Below are positions 42,634-50,977 of a stretch of DNA of 64,000 bases, in pieces. The stretch lies in the NCBI GenBank assembly GCA_963842505.1, contig CAWJGZ010000004.1, positions 496,001 through 560,000 on the forward strand, in the 5' to 3' direction. Positions within the stretch are counted from its first letter, which is position 1, and each line of letters starts with the position of its first letter. Source of the stretch: PALSA-129 sp963842505 (GTDB taxonomy: Bacteria > Acidobacteriota > Terriglobia > Bryobacterales > Bryobacteraceae). The position numbers were made by a program, and so were the translations under genes. Below the pieces are notes generated by a model that was not told the origin of the DNA, did no database searches, and worked only from the letters and a program-made list of their open reading frames with translations.

Positions 42634-42882
42634 ATGGCGAAGCGTTCTTTTCCAATAGACGGTCGGAAGCTGCTGGATCTCCGCAAGTCTAAGGGATGGT
42701 CACGCGAGAAGCTGGCTGAAATAGCGGATTGTGATCCCGCAACCGTCAAAAAAGCGGAGGGCGGCGGGGCAATAGATCATGAAATCAGGCGGCGGTTTGC
42801 CAATGCCGTTGGCGTTGAACCTCAAGAATTGATGGCCCGTACATGCCAGCAGCGATCGGCGCCGGACGGCGCCACGGCGTAA
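42634..42882 (+). CDS. small helix-turn-helix protein
   Basis: An 82-residue protein made almost entirely of one XRE/Cro-type helix-turn-helix (about 10-66: LLDLRKSKGWSREKLAEIADCDPATVKKAEGG). GGGAGGCTC upstream of ATG 42634 is a good ribosome site. The C-terminal 15 residues are not part of the fold. It could be a free-standing DNA-binding protein or the surviving N-terminus of a larger protein whose C-terminal domain was lost. Confidence 0.65.
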   Translation: MAKRSFPIDGRKLLDLRKSKGWSREKLAEIADCDPATVKKAEGGGAIDHEIRRRFANAVGVEPQELMARTCQQRSAPDGATA

Positions 42883-42968
42883 TCCATCGTCCAAATAACT
42901 CGGGCGTCGGACCCTTCGCCGTGCTCTCCGGCCAGGTAGAGCCGGTCACGCCAAGACCCCGAAGCACG

Positions 42969-43463
42969 TTAGCCGGTTCCCCGCTGCTTCTGCTCCAGCG
43001 TGCGCCGCAGGATCGGCAAGACGGCCAGGTCTTTTTCGCCGGCAAGTTCTTCCTTTAGCGCGATAATGGTTGCCAGATTCAGTACACGCACGCGCACTCC
43101 CCCACCTGTTTCCATCTCGATGGTGCGCGGCAACAGATCTTCATAACCCAGTCCGCGGCCGATTGTTCCCAACACATCGAGGGGGCCGCAACTGGTAATC
43201 AGATTGTGATGGCCGGATGAAGTGAGATGGCCGGCGTCAGGCTTGAGCCGGCGCTCGGGCTGCATGCGATAAATGGCATCGATGGAATCGAGCACGCGCA
43301 CCAGTCTGGCTACATTCTCCTCATCGCGCGCGGGAACGATGTCGAGGTCGAACGTACTAACCGGAGCTCCATTTAAAACAGCTGCCAGCCCTCCAACCAC
43401 GGCAAACTCCACGCCACCTTCGCGGAGGGCGCGCAACACCGCCAAAAAATCACTGTCCGGCAT
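42969..43463 (-). CDS. nucleotidyltransferase-fold protein
   Basis: A 164-residue protein of the MNT/AbiEii-like nucleotidyltransferase superfamily. The core motif is FAVVGGLAAVLNGAP followed by STFDLDIVPA (the GG...DxD signature of the active site), and later VRVLNLATIIALKEE, which in the superfamily aligns beside the third acidic position. It starts at ATG 43463 inside the end of a 54-codon gene. Similar stand-alone transferases act in toxin-antitoxin or antiphage modules, but no toxic activity can be claimed. Confidence 0.75.
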   Translation of the reverse strand: MPDSDFLAVLRALREGGVEFAVVGGLAAVLNGAPVSTFDLDIVPARDEENVARLVRVLDSIDAIYRMQPERRLKPDAGHLTSSGHHNLITSCGPLDVLGTIGRGLGYEDLLPRTIEMETGGGVRVRVLNLATIIALKEELAGEKDLAVLPILRRTLEQKQRGTG

Positions 43464-43614
43464 TTAATTTTCGGATCGCAAGGATCGCATTCACCTGGCG
43501 CTGCAAGACCTGCAGGCGCTCCGTCGGCGTCAGCGACAGCATCCAGCGGATCAGCGTCAGGTCGACGCCATCTTCGCTCAAATCGGTCTGAGGTTGCGGA
43601 TCGGGTTCCGTCAC
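43450..43614 (-). CDS. 54-residue partner ORF of the nucleotidyltransferase
   Basis: From GTG 43614 (GGGGG upstream) a 54-residue frame runs to TGA 43450, overlapping the nucleotidyltransferase start by 14 bases. The sequence has an acidic, Pro-rich start, then an amphipathic helix (TLIRWMLSLTPTERLQVLQR, VNAILAIRKLN). The overlap, the ribosome site and the ordered helix argue that it is real. Its role is unknown; by position it could be a regulator or binding partner of the transferase. Confidence 0.6.
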   Translation of the reverse strand: MTEPDPQPQTDLSEDGVDLTLIRWMLSLTPTERLQVLQRQVNAILAIRKLNAGQ

Positions 43615-43654
43615 ATGATCCCCCTAACAGTCTACGCCGGGAACCGCACCAGCC

Positions 43655-45292
43655 CTAATCCGGTAGCGAGAACAAATAAGTGGTCAGGTTCTCCATGTCC
43701 TTCGGGGAAAGCGCGTAGGCAGGCATGAGCGAGCCCGGCGAAAGTTCCTGAGGCTTGGCAAAGTGCGCCTCCACCCAGCTCAGGCTGTGCCGTCTGGAGA
43801 GCCCATTCAGCGCCGGTCCCATTTTCATCCCCATGCCGTTGACTATATGGCAGGCGCCGCAGTGATTGGCCTGATAGACCAGCGCACCCGCCGTGGCGAA
43901 GTCCGGCGCATTGCTCAGGGCCGTGGCATTGTTGGGGTTGAGCTTCAATAGAAACGCGGCCAGTGAATTCAACTGCGCATCGCTCAACTGAATCGGCGGC
44001 ATGGAACTGCCCGGCATCATGGCGGAAGGCCGCTTGAAATGTTGGATCATCCAGGCCGCGTCTTTGTGTATGGAAGTCTGCGTCAGATCGGGACCCACTT
44101 TAGCGCCGCCTTCGCCCACGGCGTGACAGATCGCGCAGTTCTCCTGCCGGAAGTAAGCTACCCCCGCCATCTCTTCGGGCGAAAGCTGCATCCAGTCGGT
44201 GGGCGCGGAGTAATCGATCTGGGCCAGCGGCTGGGGTTTGGGAGTGCCGGCCACCGCCGCCGCGGTCAACCCGCCCCACCCGATCGCCGCCAGCACCACA
44301 ACGCCGATCGCGGACGTGCGCCGCGTCACTTCGACCACCCGGCCGCGATCGACAAACGGCGCCAGAATCAGCGCCAGCACAGCCGCGCCCGGCAGGACCA
44401 CGCTGCTCACAATCTCCAGCGGGCCGTTGAACAGCTTCAAGGTCTGGAACAGGAACAGGAAATACCATTCCGGACGTGGGATGTAAGTGGTGTCGGTGGG
44501 GTCGGCCAATTGCTCGAGCGGCACCCGCACGGCGATCGCCATCAGGAACAGAATGGCGAAGACCACAAAAATCGCCACCGTGTCTTTGAAAAGTTGCCGC
44601 GGGAAAAACTGCTGCCTGGGCAGAGCCTCGTCACCCGGCGATGGCGCCACTCCGTGCTTGCGCACCAGGTAGACATGCACCGCGATCAGCAAAAGAGTAG
44701 CCGGCGGCAGCAGCAGCACGTGCAGCCCGTAGAAGCGCGCGAACGTCACCACTCCGATTCCGCCGCTTCCGCCCAGCAGCCGCGTCAGGTACGGCCCCAG
44801 CACGGGCGCCTGCCCCGCTATCTGCGTGGCAACCACCGTCCCCCAGTAGGCGCGATTGTCCCACGGCAGCAGGTATCCGGTCAGGCCGTACGCCAGCGTG
44901 AGCAGCAGCAGCGCCACACCCACCATCCAGGTGGCTTCCCGCGGTTTCTTATACGCGCCGTAGAGGAACGTCTGCGTCATGTGCAGCACAACCACCACGA
45001 TCATCATGCTGGCGCCCCAATGATGCAGCCCGCGGATAAGCCGCCCGCCCGTAACCTCCGTCAGGATGTAACGCAGGCTGTTATAGGCTTCGCCGGGCGT
45101 GGGTGCGTAGTTGAAGGCCAACAGGGCGCCGGTGAACGCCTGAGTCAGAAACAGGAATACCGCGACGCTGCCGAGTACCTGGTGCCAGCCGCTCGACGCC
45201 GGTATTTCCTCGTAAAGGAACTGTCGCACCGCCGTCTGCACGCCCGTGCGATGGTCCAGCCATTCCGTCAGTGCAGCCCAGCGCCGCTTCAT
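43655..45292 (-). CDS. cytochrome b fused to two c-type heme domains
   Basis: A 545-residue respiratory subunit. Residues 1-350 are a cytochrome b with about eight or nine membrane helices; heme-ligand histidines lie in LHHWGAS and VLHMTQTF and later FYGLHVLL and IAVHVYLV, and the quinone-site PEWYF is present (IPRPEWYFLFLFQ). The C-terminal 170 residues hold two heme-c sites, CAICH (about 385) and CGACH (about 476). Its ATG overlaps the Rieske stop as ATGA. The pair should form a quinol:cytochrome c oxidoreductase in which the electron-accepting cytochrome is covalently joined. Confidence 0.92.
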   Translation of the reverse strand: MKRRWAALTEWLDHRTGVQTAVRQFLYEEIPASSGWHQVLGSVAVFLFLTQAFTGALLAFNYAPTPGEAYNSLRYILTEVTGGRLIRGLHHWGASMMIVVVVLHMTQTFLYGAYKKPREATWMVGVALLLLTLAYGLTGYLLPWDNRAYWGTVVATQIAGQAPVLGPYLTRLLGGSGGIGVVTFARFYGLHVLLLPPATLLLIAVHVYLVRKHGVAPSPGDEALPRQQFFPRQLFKDTVAIFVVFAILFLMAIAVRVPLEQLADPTDTTYIPRPEWYFLFLFQTLKLFNGPLEIVSSVVLPGAAVLALILAPFVDRGRVVEVTRRTSAIGVVVLAAIGWGGLTAAAVAGTPKPQPLAQIDYSAPTDWMQLSPEEMAGVAYFRQENCAICHAVGEGGAKVGPDLTQTSIHKDAAWMIQHFKRPSAMMPGSSMPPIQLSDAQLNSLAAFLLKLNPNNATALSNAPDFATAGALVYQANHCGACHIVNGMGMKMGPALNGLSRRHSLSWVEAHFAKPQELSPGSLMPAYALSPKDMENLTTYLFSLPD

Positions 45293-45816
45293 GCTTTCTT
45301 CTCCGGCGTCTGGAGCGGCCCCAACCATAGCTTCTTCCCGTCGATCTTGGTGGCGTACCGGTCCAGCGGGCGCGGCGCCGGCCCCGACACCACCTGCCCG
45401 TCAATCGAAAACAGCGAGGTGTGGCAAGGGCAGAGAAATTCGCTCTTGCTTTCGTCCCAATGGTAGGCGCATCCCAGGTGCGTGCACTGCGGCCCGAATG
45501 CCACCAGGCTGTTATCCGCGTGTTTCAGCACCCAGGCCGTGCTTTTTTCGCTGGTGACTTTCCAGCCGTCCACGCGGTTCCGGCGAAACGTGATTTCCAC
45601 CGGCACATCCGCGGTCAATCGCGTGATGTCCGTTGCTTCCACCCATTCGTCGCTCTTGCGCAGCTTGGGAGGCAGCAGCAGATAAGCCAGTGCCGGAACA
45701 CCCAGGGCCGCCATGATGGCGGCGCCCATGCCATAGATGGCGCCGATGTAAAAGCCGCGGCGCGTGAAACCTTCATTGAGCGGGCCAGGGGACTTGGGCG
45801 ATGGCATTTCATCCAT
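45289..45816 (-). CDS. Rieske iron-sulfur protein of a quinol oxidase complex
   Basis: A 175-residue membrane-anchored Rieske protein: a twin-arginine-like start (TRRGFYIGAIYG), one membrane helix (about 22-48), then the 2Fe-2S fold with CTHLGC and CPCHTSLF ligands. It accepts electrons from quinol at the cytochrome b and passes them to the heme-c domains encoded by the next gene. The two genes are translationally coupled. Confidence 0.93.
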   Translation of the reverse strand: MDEMPSPKSPGPLNEGFTRRGFYIGAIYGMGAAIMAALGVPALAYLLLPPKLRKSDEWVEATDITRLTADVPVEITFRRNRVDGWKVTSEKSTAWVLKHADNSLVAFGPQCTHLGCAYHWDESKSEFLCPCHTSLFSIDGQVVSGPAPRPLDRYATKIDGKKLWLGPLQTPEKKA

Positions 45817-46122
45817 CGTATACCGGGAAGCCTCGGCTTACGCTACGAATGTATGAAGTTTGCAGATTCCGCGGCCGGTGATACCAGGGCTGCCTTCAGT
45901 AGTGAAGACCACCTGGTACCGCCGGCGGTCTTGCCGCCGGTGTTTGCCAGACGAGAGCGCATGCATCAGACAGAAGCCTTCGTCTGTTGGAGCGTGCCCG
46001 TGGCCCGCTAAATTTCATGAAAAAGTATTCGGAGCCGCGCTGTTCGTGGAGCGGGCCTCCGGCCTGGCCTTCGGCCCGCAACGCCGGCTTTCCAGCCGGC
46101 GCGAGAGCGTCAATCCGGCGCG
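45817..46122. repeat. intergenic cluster of palindromic repeats
   Basis: A 306-base gap without a gene. It holds a second copy of CCTGGTACCGCCGGCGGTC (about 45912-45942), an interrupted TCTGTTGGAGCG fragment near 45983, and a second copy of the two-hairpin REP-like block (46047-46102, expanded by a repeated CGGCC segment). These families also occur at 31803 and 28231, so the gap looks like a site of repeat accumulation. Confidence 0.7.
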
Positions 46123-46587
46123 CTACTTCATGACCGGGTCTTGCATGGTAGCCGCTTCCGGACCGTAATGCTCGTGCACCGCCATGCTCTGGTCCGAAAA
46201 AAACGTCCGGCTGCCGCTGGTCCCATACGGCTCCGGTATGGCGGAGATGGTGTATCCGCCCTGCAATCCAGCCACCACGAACTTGTAGCCTTGCTTGAGG
46301 CCGGCCGCCAGCGTGGCATCGATCAAATCGGCCGCCCCGATGTTGGCATTCCCGCTCGTCGGCGGTCCCAATTCCGTCAACGAAGTCGCGTACCGTCCAA
46401 ACTGCGAGTAGTATTGCACCTGCGCTGTGTGGATGGTCCGAATCGCCGCGATCGCCGCGGTTTCCTGCGCGTACATGCGAGCGCGCGTCATTTTGGGAAG
46501 CGCAAAAGTGATGATGATCAGAATGATCGCGATGACGATCAGCAATTCAATCAGGGAAAAGCCTCGGCGCCTTCTCAGATCAAGCAT
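46123..46587 (-). CDS. type IV pilin-like / pseudopilin protein
   Basis: A 154-residue protein with a prepilin signal: short basic leader, then RGFSLIELLIVIAIILIII, with cleavage after Gly and the conserved Glu at position +5. The remainder is a small globular domain (IRTIHTAQVQYYSQFGRY), most like GspG/PilE-type major or minor pilins. No assembly ATPase, prepilin peptidase or platform gene is nearby, so it is an orphan pilin here. SD AGAAGG lies before ATG 46587. Confidence 0.82.
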   Translation of the reverse strand: MLDLRRRRGFSLIELLIVIAIILIIITFALPKMTRARMYAQETAAIAAIRTIHTAQVQYYSQFGRYATSLTELGPPTSGNANIGAADLIDATLAAGLKQGYKFVVAGLQGGYTISAIPEPYGTSGSRTFFSDQSMAVHEHYGPEAATMQDPVMK

Positions 46588-46707
46588 GTGAACACCTTCT
46601 CTATAGTATGACGCCCAATAGCGCCGCGGCGTGGAATAATCCCGGTGGATTCTGTGCGGCAGGATGGTATCCGGCTGGCAATCCCCACAATCCGGCGCCC
46701 GAAGGCG

Positions 46708-47514
46708 CTACTGCGCCGCTTGAGATTTCACCAGCTCGTCAATCGCCCGCAAGCGGCCCCATAAGCCGGCCAGCAGGCTCAGATGCAAGGCGTTGGGTCC
46801 GTCGGAAAGCGCCCGCTCCGGTTGGTCGTGAACTTCCACGAAAACTCCGTCCACACCGGCGGCCACCGCCGCTCGCGCCAGCGGTTCGATGAACTCCGGC
46901 TGCCCGCCCGAGGCGTGACCCTCGCCGCCCGGCAACTGCACCGAATGGGTCGCGTCGAAAATCACCGGCCAGCCGGTGTCGCGCATCACCTTCAGGCCGC
47001 GCATATCCACCACTAGGTTGTTGTATCCGAACGACGAGCCGCGTTCCGTCAGCACCACCTTCCGGTTGCCCGTTGAGGTTACCTTCTCCGCCGCGCGGTG
47101 GATATCGTGCGGCGCCACGAATTGCCCCTTCTTGATGTTCACGATCCGCCCGGTCCGCCCCGCCGCTACCAGCAGGTCGGTCTGGCGGCATAGAAATGCC
47201 GGAATCTGCAGGATATCGGCTACTTCCGCGGCCGGCTCGGCCTGCGCCGGCTCATGGATGTCGGTAAGGATCGAATAGCCTTCAGCCTTCAACCCCGCCA
47301 GGATGCGCAGGCCCTCGCGCAGTCCCGGACCTCGATAGGCGTCCCCGCTCGTGCGGTTGGCCTTGTCGAAGGACGCCTTGAAGACAAACTCTCCCACCGC
47401 CTCGCGAATCCCCCGCGCCATGCGGTGGACGTGCTCTTCGCTCTCGATGACGCACGGTCCGGCAATTAATACCAGCGGCCTGCCGTGCCCGAACCGCTCG
47501 AACTCAATCACCAC
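46708..47514 (-). CDS. kdsA: 3-deoxy-8-phosphooctulonate (KDO-8-P) synthase
   Basis: Condenses arabinose-5-phosphate with PEP for the inner core of lipopolysaccharide. The 268-residue protein has LIAGPCVIESEEH, FKASFDKANRTSG, LTDIHEPAQAE, KKGQFVAPHDIH, TERGSSFGYNNLVVDMR and DATHSVQLPGG, all standard. GTG 47514 lies 11 bases before the pyrG stop. The gene ends the operon kdsB-pyrG-kdsA. Confidence 0.95.
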   Translation of the reverse strand: MVIEFERFGHGRPLVLIAGPCVIESEEHVHRMARGIREAVGEFVFKASFDKANRTSGDAYRGPGLREGLRILAGLKAEGYSILTDIHEPAQAEPAAEVADILQIPAFLCRQTDLLVAAGRTGRIVNIKKGQFVAPHDIHRAAEKVTSTGNRKVVLTERGSSFGYNNLVVDMRGLKVMRDTGWPVIFDATHSVQLPGGEGHASGGQPEFIEPLARAAVAAGVDGVFVEVHDQPERALSDGPNALHLSLLAGLWGRLRAIDELVKSQAAQ

Positions 47515-49168
47515 TCGAGTAGCTTACCTCCGACTGGTCCTCCGCATGAGGCTCCGCCAGCGGCGCCAGCCTTCGCCGCCGGTTCGCATACGCCGCGCCG
47601 ATGAACGCCTTGAACAACGGATGCGGCTCCATGGGCTTCGACTTGAACTCGGGATGGAACTGGCAACCCAGGAACCACGGATGGTCCGCAATTTCGCAGA
47701 TCTCCACGTACGTGCCGTCCGGCGTCTCCCCCGTAATCCGCAGCCCCGCCGCTCTCAGACGGTCCTCGTACTCGCGATTGAACTCATAGCGATGCCGGTG
47801 CCGCTCCTGGATCTCGCGCGCGCCATACGCCTTGTATGCGAAGCTCCCTTCGCTCAGGCGGCACGGCCAGCTTCCCAGCCGCATGGTGCCGCCGAGGTCG
47901 TCGACGCCTTTCAATTCGCGCAGCTTGAAAATCACGCGGTGCGGCGTGCCCGAATTGAACTCCGTGGAATCCGCGTCCTCCAGCCCGCAAACGTTTCTCG
48001 CATATTCAATCACCAGGGTTTGCATTCCCAGACAGATCCCGAAGTAGGGCACTTTCCGCTCGCGCGCGAAGCGGATGGAGTTCAACATCCCATCGATGCC
48101 GCGCTTCCCGAAGCCGCCCGGCACCAGGATGCCGTCGAAGCCCTCCAACTGTCGGTCCCACTGGTCGCCCACCACGCCTTCCGCCTCGATCCAGTCGATA
48201 TTGACTTTCAACTCGTGGGCCAGCCCGCCGTGCAGCAGCGCTTCCTTCAGGCTCTTATAAGAATCCTCGTACTCGACATACTTCCCCACCAGGCCGATGT
48301 TAACCTCGTCCTTGGGGTTGGCCAGGCGCTCCAGCATGGCGTTCCACCGGCTCAGATCGCGCGCCGGCGCGTCCAGCCGCAGCAGCCGCAGCACAATCTC
48401 GTCCACGCTTTCGGCGGCCAGCATCACCGGCACCTGGTAGACCGATTTCACGTCCCGCTCCGTGATCACCGCTTCCACGTCCACGTCGCAAAACAGCGCG
48501 ATCTTTTCCTTCATCTCCTGCGAGATAAACCGCTCCGAACGGCAAATCAGAATGTCCGGTTGAATGCCGATGGCGCGCAGTTCCTTCACGCTGTGCTGCG
48601 TGGGCTTGGTCTTGAGTTCCTGCGCCGCCGCGATCCACGGCACCAGCGTGACGTGCACGAAAATGCAATTCCCGCGGCCCTGCTCGTGCCGCATCTGGCG
48701 GATGGCTTCCAGAAACGGCAGCGATTCAATGTCGCCCACCGTGCCGCCGATCTCCGCGATCACCACGTCCACATCCGACGCCACCTTCTTCAGGGCGGCT
48801 TTGATTTCGTTGGTGACGTGTGGAATCACCTGCACGGTCTTGCCCAGGTAGTCGCCGCGCCGCTCGCGCGCGATGATCTGCTCGTAAATCCGCCCGCTGG
48901 TCAGATTGTTGGCCTGCGTCAGCCGCGCGTGCGTGAAGCGTTCGTAGTGCCCGAGATCCAGATCCGTCTCGGCGCCATCGTCGGTGACGAAAACCTCGCC
49001 GTGCTGGAAGGGGCTCAAGGTGCCCGGATCCACGTTAAGGTAAGGGTCGAACTTCTGGCAGGTCACTTTCAGGCCGCGGCTTTCCAGCAGGCATCCGATC
49101 GAAGCCGCGGCAATGCCCTTCCCCAGTGAAGAGACCACGCCGCCCGTCACAAATATAAACTTCGCCAT
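47504..49168 (-). CDS. pyrG: CTP synthase
   Basis: Makes CTP from UTP, ATP and glutamine. The 554-residue protein has the synthase domain (KFIFVTGGVVSSLGKGIAAASIG, YLNVDPGTLSPFQHGEVFVTDDG) and a C-terminal class-I glutamine amidotransferase domain with the nucleophile in FGICLGMQ and a late His/Glu pair (GCQFHPEF). Its ATG overlaps the kdsB stop as TAATG and its 3' end overlaps kdsA. CTP is the activating nucleotide for KDO, so grouping with kdsA and kdsB makes metabolic sense. Confidence 0.97.
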   Translation of the reverse strand: MAKFIFVTGGVVSSLGKGIAAASIGCLLESRGLKVTCQKFDPYLNVDPGTLSPFQHGEVFVTDDGAETDLDLGHYERFTHARLTQANNLTSGRIYEQIIARERRGDYLGKTVQVIPHVTNEIKAALKKVASDVDVVIAEIGGTVGDIESLPFLEAIRQMRHEQGRGNCIFVHVTLVPWIAAAQELKTKPTQHSVKELRAIGIQPDILICRSERFISQEMKEKIALFCDVDVEAVITERDVKSVYQVPVMLAAESVDEIVLRLLRLDAPARDLSRWNAMLERLANPKDEVNIGLVGKYVEYEDSYKSLKEALLHGGLAHELKVNIDWIEAEGVVGDQWDRQLEGFDGILVPGGFGKRGIDGMLNSIRFARERKVPYFGICLGMQTLVIEYARNVCGLEDADSTEFNSGTPHRVIFKLRELKGVDDLGGTMRLGSWPCRLSEGSFAYKAYGAREIQERHRHRYEFNREYEDRLRAAGLRITGETPDGTYVEICEIADHPWFLGCQFHPEFKSKPMEPHPLFKAFIGAAYANRRRRLAPLAEPHAEDQSEVSYSSGD

Positions 49169-49941
49169 TACATTTTCACCCCTAGCGTCATCGAAGCAGC
49201 GAACAGCGCCGCGGCCCGTTCCAGGTCCGCCGGCGTGTCCACGCCTATGGAATCGTAGTCCGTCTCCACCACCCGTATGGAGAACCCATTCTCGATCGCC
49301 CGCAACTGCTCCAGTTTTTCGGCCAGCTCCAATGGCCCCACTGGTAATTCCGAATACCGCAACAAAAATTCCCGCCGGTAGACGTACAGCCCGATGTGTT
49401 TGAAACGCGGCGGCATGGCCGCGGTCGAATCCTTGACGAATGGGATGGCCGACCGCGAAAAGTAAATCGCATCCCCGTTCCGGTCGGTCACCACCTTCAC
49501 TACATTCGGATCGTCGATCTCCCGCGGGTTCTCGATCCGCTTCATCAAAGTCCCCATCACGATCTCCGCATCTTGCGCCAGAGGCAGAATCGCCGCGTCG
49601 ATGGCCGCTGGATCGATCAGCGGCTCGTCGCCCTGAATGTTAACGACAATCTCGGCGTTCTCCGACGCCGCTGCCTCCGCCACCCGGTCCGTCCCGGAGA
49701 TGTGGTCGCTTCGCGTCATCCGTACCGCCGCGCCGAAACCCCGGGCGGTTTCATACACCCGCGCGTCGTCCGTCGCGATGATCGTTTTTGTGAGATAACG
49801 GGACTGGCAGGCGCGCTCCCAGACGTGCTGGAGCATCGGTTTGGAGGCTAGCGGGGCGAGAACTTTGCCGGGAAAACGAGAGGAAGAAATTCGTGCGGGA
49901 ATTACTCCCAGAATTTTACGCGGCACAAAGGATGATACCAC
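49168..49941 (-). CDS. kdsB: 3-deoxy-manno-octulosonate cytidylyltransferase
   Basis: Couples CTP and KDO to CMP-KDO for lipopolysaccharide synthesis. The 257-residue enzyme shows GVIPARISSSRFPGKVLAPL (nucleotide loop), IVNIQGDEPLIDP and FKHIGLYVYRREFLL. It is the first gene of the operon with pyrG and kdsA. A KDO pathway marks the organism as Gram-negative with LPS. Confidence 0.95.
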   Translation of the reverse strand: MVSSFVPRKILGVIPARISSSRFPGKVLAPLASKPMLQHVWERACQSRYLTKTIIATDDARVYETARGFGAAVRMTRSDHISGTDRVAEAAASENAEIVVNIQGDEPLIDPAAIDAAILPLAQDAEIVMGTLMKRIENPREIDDPNVVKVVTDRNGDAIYFSRSAIPFVKDSTAAMPPRFKHIGLYVYRREFLLRYSELPVGPLELAEKLEQLRAIENGFSIRVVETDYDSIGVDTPADLERAAALFAASMTLGVKM

Positions 49942-49984
49942 AAAACCCCTATGCTAAACTTGGACCAAGAAAGGCTGGCACGAC

Positions 49985-50977
49985 GTGATGCTGCCGTCCC
50001 GGCATAAGTGGTTTCTGGTCAGCGCCATCTGTGTGGCCGGAGTTCTTTGGGCTGAAAGCCAGGGGGGAAGCGATCGCCAGGTTGCCATCACCCCGCGCCC
50101 CAAGCCCGCGGCCAAAGACGAGGCCCTGCCCAAAAGCAACATCCGCTCGGATGTCAACTTGGTCCTCATTCCCGTCACCGTTACCGATCCCTTGAACCGC
50201 TTTGTCACCGGCCTCGAAAAGGACAACTTCAAGGTCTTTGAGGACAAGAAACCGCAGGTCATCTCGCATTTTTCCAGCGAAGACGCACCCCTTTCCATTG
50301 GCATTTTGTTCGATTGTTCCGGCAGCATGGGCCAGAAGCTCGCCAAGTCCCGCGAAGCCGTCGCCCAGTTTCTGAAAACCGCCAATCCCGAAGACGAGTT
50401 TTTCCTGGTGCAGTTCCACGATACGGCCGATCTGGTGCAGCCCTTCACCAACAACACCGGGGAAATCCAGAGCCGCCTCAGCTTCATCCAGTCCAAAGGC
50501 ACGACCGCCCTGCTGGATGCCGTCTACCTGGGCCTGCACGAAATGAAGAAGTCCAAGAACGGACGTAAGGCGATGCTGATCATCTCCGACGGCGGCGACA
50601 ACAGCAGCCGCTACACCGAAGCCGAACTGCGTAACTTAGTGAAGGAAGCCGACGTCCAAATCTATGCCATTGGAATCTACGAACCCATCGGTTCGCGCAG
50701 CCGGACCCCTGAGGAGAGCAATGGGCCCGCCCTGCTGAGCGAGATCGCCGACCAGACCGGCGGACGCCAGTACCAGGTCGAAAACACCAATGAGCTGCCG
50801 GATATCGCCGCCAAAATCGGAGTGGAGTTGCGGAATCAATACGTCCTTGGCTATTCCTCGTCCAACCAGGAGCGCGACGGAAAATACCGCCATGTGGAAG
50901 TCAAGCTGGTGCAGCCGCCCAGGATGCCGCTGCTGCGGGCTTTCTGGAGGATGGGCTACCATGCGCCGGATAAATAG
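49985..50977 (+). CDS. VWFA-related secreted protein 1 (most divergent copy)
   Basis: A 330-residue exported protein: signal peptide (WFLVSAICVAGVLWAES), an N-terminal beta-rich segment (VNLVLIPVTVTDPLNRFVTGL, FKVFEDKKPQVI) and a VWA domain with MIDAS motif FDCSGSMG, then ISDGGDNSS. It matches the acidobacterial VWFA-related family (TIGR03436-like). The start is GTG 49985 or ATG 49988. It is first in a run of four such genes and differs clearly from the other three. Confidence 0.85.
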   Translation: MMLPSRHKWFLVSAICVAGVLWAESQGGSDRQVAITPRPKPAAKDEALPKSNIRSDVNLVLIPVTVTDPLNRFVTGLEKDNFKVFEDKKPQVISHFSSEDAPLSIGILFDCSGSMGQKLAKSREAVAQFLKTANPEDEFFLVQFHDTADLVQPFTNNTGEIQSRLSFIQSKGTTALLDAVYLGLHEMKKSKNGRKAMLIISDGGDNSSRYTEAELRNLVKEADVQIYAIGIYEPIGSRSRTPEESNGPALLSEIADQTGGRQYQVENTNELPDIAAKIGVELRNQYVLGYSSSNQERDGKYRHVEVKLVQPPRMPLLRAFWRMGYHAPDK

